A stretch of 64,000 nucleotides of DNA, from the NCBI GenBank assembly GCA_905250115.1, contig CAJNOI010000004.1, positions 1,092,621 to 1,156,620 of the forward strand, in the 5' to 3' direction. The position numbers and the translations under genes are program-made. Shown in pieces: positions 60,687 to 64,000 of the stretch. The number at the start of each line of letters is the position of its first letter. The stretch's first letter is position 1. Source of the DNA: Adineta steineri. Taxonomy: Eukaryota > Rotifera > Eurotatoria > Adinetida > Adinetidae. The notes beneath the pieces were generated by a model. That model was not told the DNA's origin, did no database searches, and saw nothing but the letters and a program-made list of their open reading frames with translations.

Positions 60687-61856
60687 ATGTATGAAAAACA
60701 AAACAGAAATTCTTCTCTGATCGATTTAAATCATACAGTTATGTTCAATCTTGGCTTTACAATCGAAGAATTAATGTTTCCAGAAAATTATCAATCAAAT
60801 ATTCTTTTCAATAAAGAATCTGATTGTCTTGTAAGAGAATACAAAAATTTTATTTTCATTATTATCTTCTATGATCATGTAGGTCGATAAATTTGATGAA
60901 ATATCATCAACATATGAAAATCAAGAACAAATTCTTACAGATGAAGATGATTGGTTTACAATTAGACAACTTAATCCAAGTATTTATATTATCATTATTT
61001 AAAAATATATAATTCTCTTTTTATTTATTAGACCTTTCATCAAGTGATCATAATATTAATCTTTTAAATGATCAGACATTATCATTAACAGATGTTCATT
61101 CGAATAATTGTAACATTGGTCAAGTTGAATTAGATAGTACTATTACTGCATTATTTTTACCAAATCTGTAAGTTATGATAGATATAATTTTCAAAGAAAA
61201 AGAAAATATTTTCATTACAGATCGATCAAAGTTTCTCGTGATAAAAATAATAGTTCAACCCTATCAACTACTTCTCCACCTTCTTGTGATCAATTGTAAA
61301 AAAGAACAAGAATTTAATTATTATATATATACATTTTATATTTTTAATAGATTATTAAATTCTACGAATACAATGACTCAATATCAATCGAGAAAACAAA
61401 TGATGTCTAAATCAACTTCATCTCTATCTTTTTCTACACAATCATCAACATCAATGGTAAGTAGTAGTATGGATGATATGAGTCCAAATTCAAATGATTT
61501 AAATGAAATAGCAATTATACATCATTCAACTGAATCTATTCCAAAGTTATCTTATCATCATAAAACTAGTCATAGTATAAATGATGATTCATCAAATTTT
61601 AGTAGTGGTAGACGTCGTCGTAAACGAACTATTTTTAGTGCAGCTGATATTGAATATCTTAAAGAAGCATTTATTCAAAATCCTAAACCAAGCCGTAAAT
61701 ATCGTCATAAATAATAGATACGATTAGAAATAATTTGTTTTTTCTTTGTTTTCAGAACAAGATATTGCTATTTTATCTGAACAATTAGGTCACGATTCGT
61801 ATGTAATTCGTGTATGGTTCTACAATAAACGTCAAGCAACAAAGAAAACGAAATAA
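60687..61856 (+). CDS. POU-type homeodomain protein without a POU-specific domain
   Basis: Six exons (60687-60830, 60883-60979, 61032-61167, 61221-61295, 61351-61694, 61756-61856) join in phase to 298 residues. The first 235 residues are acidic and Ser/Asn-rich with no recognised domain (FTIEELMFPENYQSN, DEDDWFTIRQLNP). The homeodomain occupies about 237-296 at the very end: GRRRRKRTIFSAADIEYLKE, then AFIQNPKPS, QQDIAILSEQLG and VIRVWFYNKRQATKKTK. NPKPS and RVWF.N(R/K)RQ are hallmarks of POU homeodomains. Asn51 and Arg53 are kept, but residue 50, normally Cys in POU proteins, is Tyr. No POU-specific domain precedes it. A missed upstream exon is possible, but the ATG at 60687 has a coherent frame. 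It probably binds DNA in the nucleus. Confidence 0.78.
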
Positions 61857-62160
61857 CTTAGATAATATTAAATATAAATGATTTCTATTAATGTGATTTT
61901 TATTCCAGTTTCAAAATAAAATTTATTCATCAATTCTTTGACTACTCAGTTTTGTAAATAAATAGAGCGATGCAAATAGTTGATCTGTCATCAACTATTG
62001 CTTCCATATACTAGGCTATTCGGTGTATATTTTTAATGAAATAAGTAAACTATTAATAATAATTACGAAGATATTGAAAAGATATTTATTTATTAATTGA
62101 CTTCGACTATAAACCGAATGGATGCTAGAGTAAATTTTATTTATAATTTGTATTATAATA
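61857..62160. other. Short intergenic, convergent 3' ends
   Basis: About 300 bp between the homeodomain stop and the DNAI4 stop, AT-rich. No further feature seen. Confidence 0.6.
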
Positions 62161-63968
62161 TTAATTATGATTTATTTCAATAGACGGAGTTGATGTGAGT
62201 GAAAGTTCTTGATTTATATCAGATTTTTCAGAAGAATCAAATTGACTATGTAAAGTTTGTTCAACGATTGTTAACAGATCATTTGCCTTTAAATAAATAA
62301 CAGATTAAATTGTTATTAGTTTTGTATTTCATATACTTACATTAGCAGATGAAGAGAGATTTCCTAAATGATAAATCCATACTGTACCATTACTCGTTCC
62401 AACTGCGATACACTATAACAAGAAAAGTAATTATTTGTATTTATTCCTCTCTTTCGTCAAACTTACATCAGAATCTATTGCATAAGCAATTGATGTTAAT
62501 GTTAGTTGATGTGGAGAATTAGCAACATAAATTGGATCAAGTCTAGCATTAATTAATAGAAGAAAAAGAAGAAAAAAAGAATAAACATTATACAAGCTTT
62601 TAGATAAATCCCATATTTCAATTGTATTTTCAGTAACACAATAAAACATAGTAGATGATTTAGGTGACCAAATAGCATCGAAAAATATTTTTGAATTTGT
62701 TGATGAAAATGTCATACATGATTGATTATATCCAATCATCCATAATCGAATTGTCCAATCTGCACTAGCACTTAAAAAGATATTTTCAACAAATGGTGAC
62801 CAGTGAACTTTATAAACTGGCCCTATATGACCTATATAAGATTCCAAATATTTTTCATTATATATCATTGAACAACGATGTATAACACCTTCATCGGTAC
62901 CACATAAATAACTAAAAATCTCATATTGATTTTATTTAGATTATATAATAAAATCAGAACTAACATAGTTTTATCGTTCGCTCGAATATCAAAACAAAGA
63001 CCACCTACAGAATTTGAAAAATTTCCATCATTATTATTCAATATTTGACATGCCATTTGTAATGAATGATAAGGTTTTAAATGCATTAAATCTAAATATT
63101 GCTCATGAATACAAAGATTTAATCAGAATTAAAATTTACCAGTTGCTTCAAATTCTTTTCGAAGTGTCCATCGTATAATACGACCATCAGATGAAATCGA
63201 TATTAATATTTCAGAATTATCTATTTCAGATGAACGATCTCGTTCATTCCATTCTATTTGCCAAACAGGATTCGTATGTTTTTTATCATATTTACTAAAA
63301 ATGCATCGAATTTTTATTAAATTTCTTTTCTCGATGTTATACTTTGTATCAACAATCGGAAATGTATTATTTTCATTGAGATCAAATACACATATATTTC
63401 CATTGAATAAACCAACCTAATTATAAAGATGAAATTTTTCTTCGAAACTAAAATTTCTATTCTATTTCTACAGCTAATAAATTTGGATGTTTAATTGAGA
63501 ATGATAATGATGTTACACTTGCATTTGTTTGATAATGACGTTCAGGAAACTTGAATAATGAATTTTTTATCGTTAAAAGGAGAAAAATAATGAAAAGTAT
63601 ACTTCTAGATTTTTTGCATTCCAACAACAAACAAGACCTATAAACATATAAGATAGTAGAATAGAAAATAATAGGATGATGTTAATCAGACCTTGTTTAT
63701 CATCATTATATTGAAAATATCCATAACCTACAGCTAATAAATTCTAAAATATAAAATAATTTAATGAATCTTTATGTTATTTTATCGTACATGATTTTGT
63801 TTATTCCAACATAAACAAGAAACATTTCGATCATGTGTTAAATAACTCGTATATTGCCATAAACGTTCAAGCTTAAGATTGGTGTTCATAATCAAAAATG
63901 AATCTTTTCTATCTTGAAGATATTCACTTCCATAATCTTTAATAGTCGAAATATGATCAATTAAGATT
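62161..63968 (-). CDS. DNAI4: Axonemal dynein intermediate chain DNAI4/WDR78, C-terminal part
   Basis: DNAI4 is a WD-repeat intermediate chain of inner-arm dynein in motile cilia. Eleven exons are visible, and the gene runs off the right edge with its 5' part missing. From the 3' end they are 62161-62286, 62341-62412, 62467-62542, 62594-62911, 62965-63091, 63140-63294, 63343-63416, 63472-63549, 63603-63637, 63692-63743 and 63791 to about 63968. The WD40 part reads LLAVGYGYFQYNDDKQG, LVCCWNAKN, GLFNGNICVFDL, SSDGRIIRWTLR, YLCGTDEGVIHRC, YIGHIGPVYKVHWSPF, LSASADWTIRLW, IWSPKSS and TIEIWDLS. These closely follow human WDR78 in order. The 48-bp intron at 63295-63342 is open in frame, so retention would not stop translation. 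The left boundary of the exon at the window edge is not determinable. Confidence 0.88.
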
Positions 63969-64000
63969 AATTTTACATAAGAAAATTATTAAATAAACAA

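Overview
This window is nuclear DNA from a small invertebrate animal. The genome is strongly AT-rich, most introns are only 45-90 bp with GT..AG ends, and intergenic DNA is full of short microsatellites. The gene set is metazoan: a FoxL1-type forkhead factor, a GPR158-like class C receptor, an amidated-neuropeptide precursor, mitofusin, TMEM237 and an axonemal dynein intermediate chain. A type II membrane protein with EGF and FG-GAP repeats, tiny introns, decayed gene copies and Harbinger relics would suit a bdelloid rotifer such as Rotaria. That assignment is an inference, not proven by the window.

Layout. 0-9 kb: an unknown gene with a frameshift (-), a dead ADAT1 copy (+), a small C2-domain protein (+) and a ten-exon EGF/Thr-rich/FG-GAP membrane protein (-). 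9-16 kb is mobile-element territory: a decayed Harbinger-type transposase, three related interspersed repeats (one more lies at 0.2 kb), a SPATS2-like fragment and a palindrome-rich MITE. 16.6-19.1 kb: the 3' part of an unknown gene beside a 100-N gap, then CSN6 (+). 19-32.7 kb is sparse: a two-exon pyruvate kinase lacking its C-terminal domain (-), a secreted potato-inhibitor-I-like protein (+) and FoxL1 (+), each set in kilobases of non-coding DNA. 32.7-56.7 kb is a run of six minus-strand genes: an unrecognised 553-aa protein, a coiled-coil protein, a GPR158-like receptor, NAF1, a Sec23/24-like zinc-finger/vWA protein and mitofusin. Mitofusin faces TMEM237 (+) across about 610 bp. The neuropeptide precursor (-) converges on TMEM237. 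The right end holds a homeodomain gene (+) and the 3' part of DNAI4/WDR78 (-), which runs off the window.

I rebuilt exon structures by hand from splice sites, reading-frame phase and family conservation. For each intact multi-exon gene the exon lengths sum to a whole number of codons. There is no operon logic. The genes serve housekeeping (CSN6, NAF1, mitofusin), ciliary (TMEM237, DNAI4), developmental (FoxL1, homeodomain) and neural (GPR158-like, neuropeptide) roles. The best candidates for something undescribed are the FPRI-amide neuropeptide precursor, the POU-type homeodomain protein without a POU-specific domain, the single-domain-truncated pyruvate kinase and the interspersed repeat family with subterminal inverted motifs.
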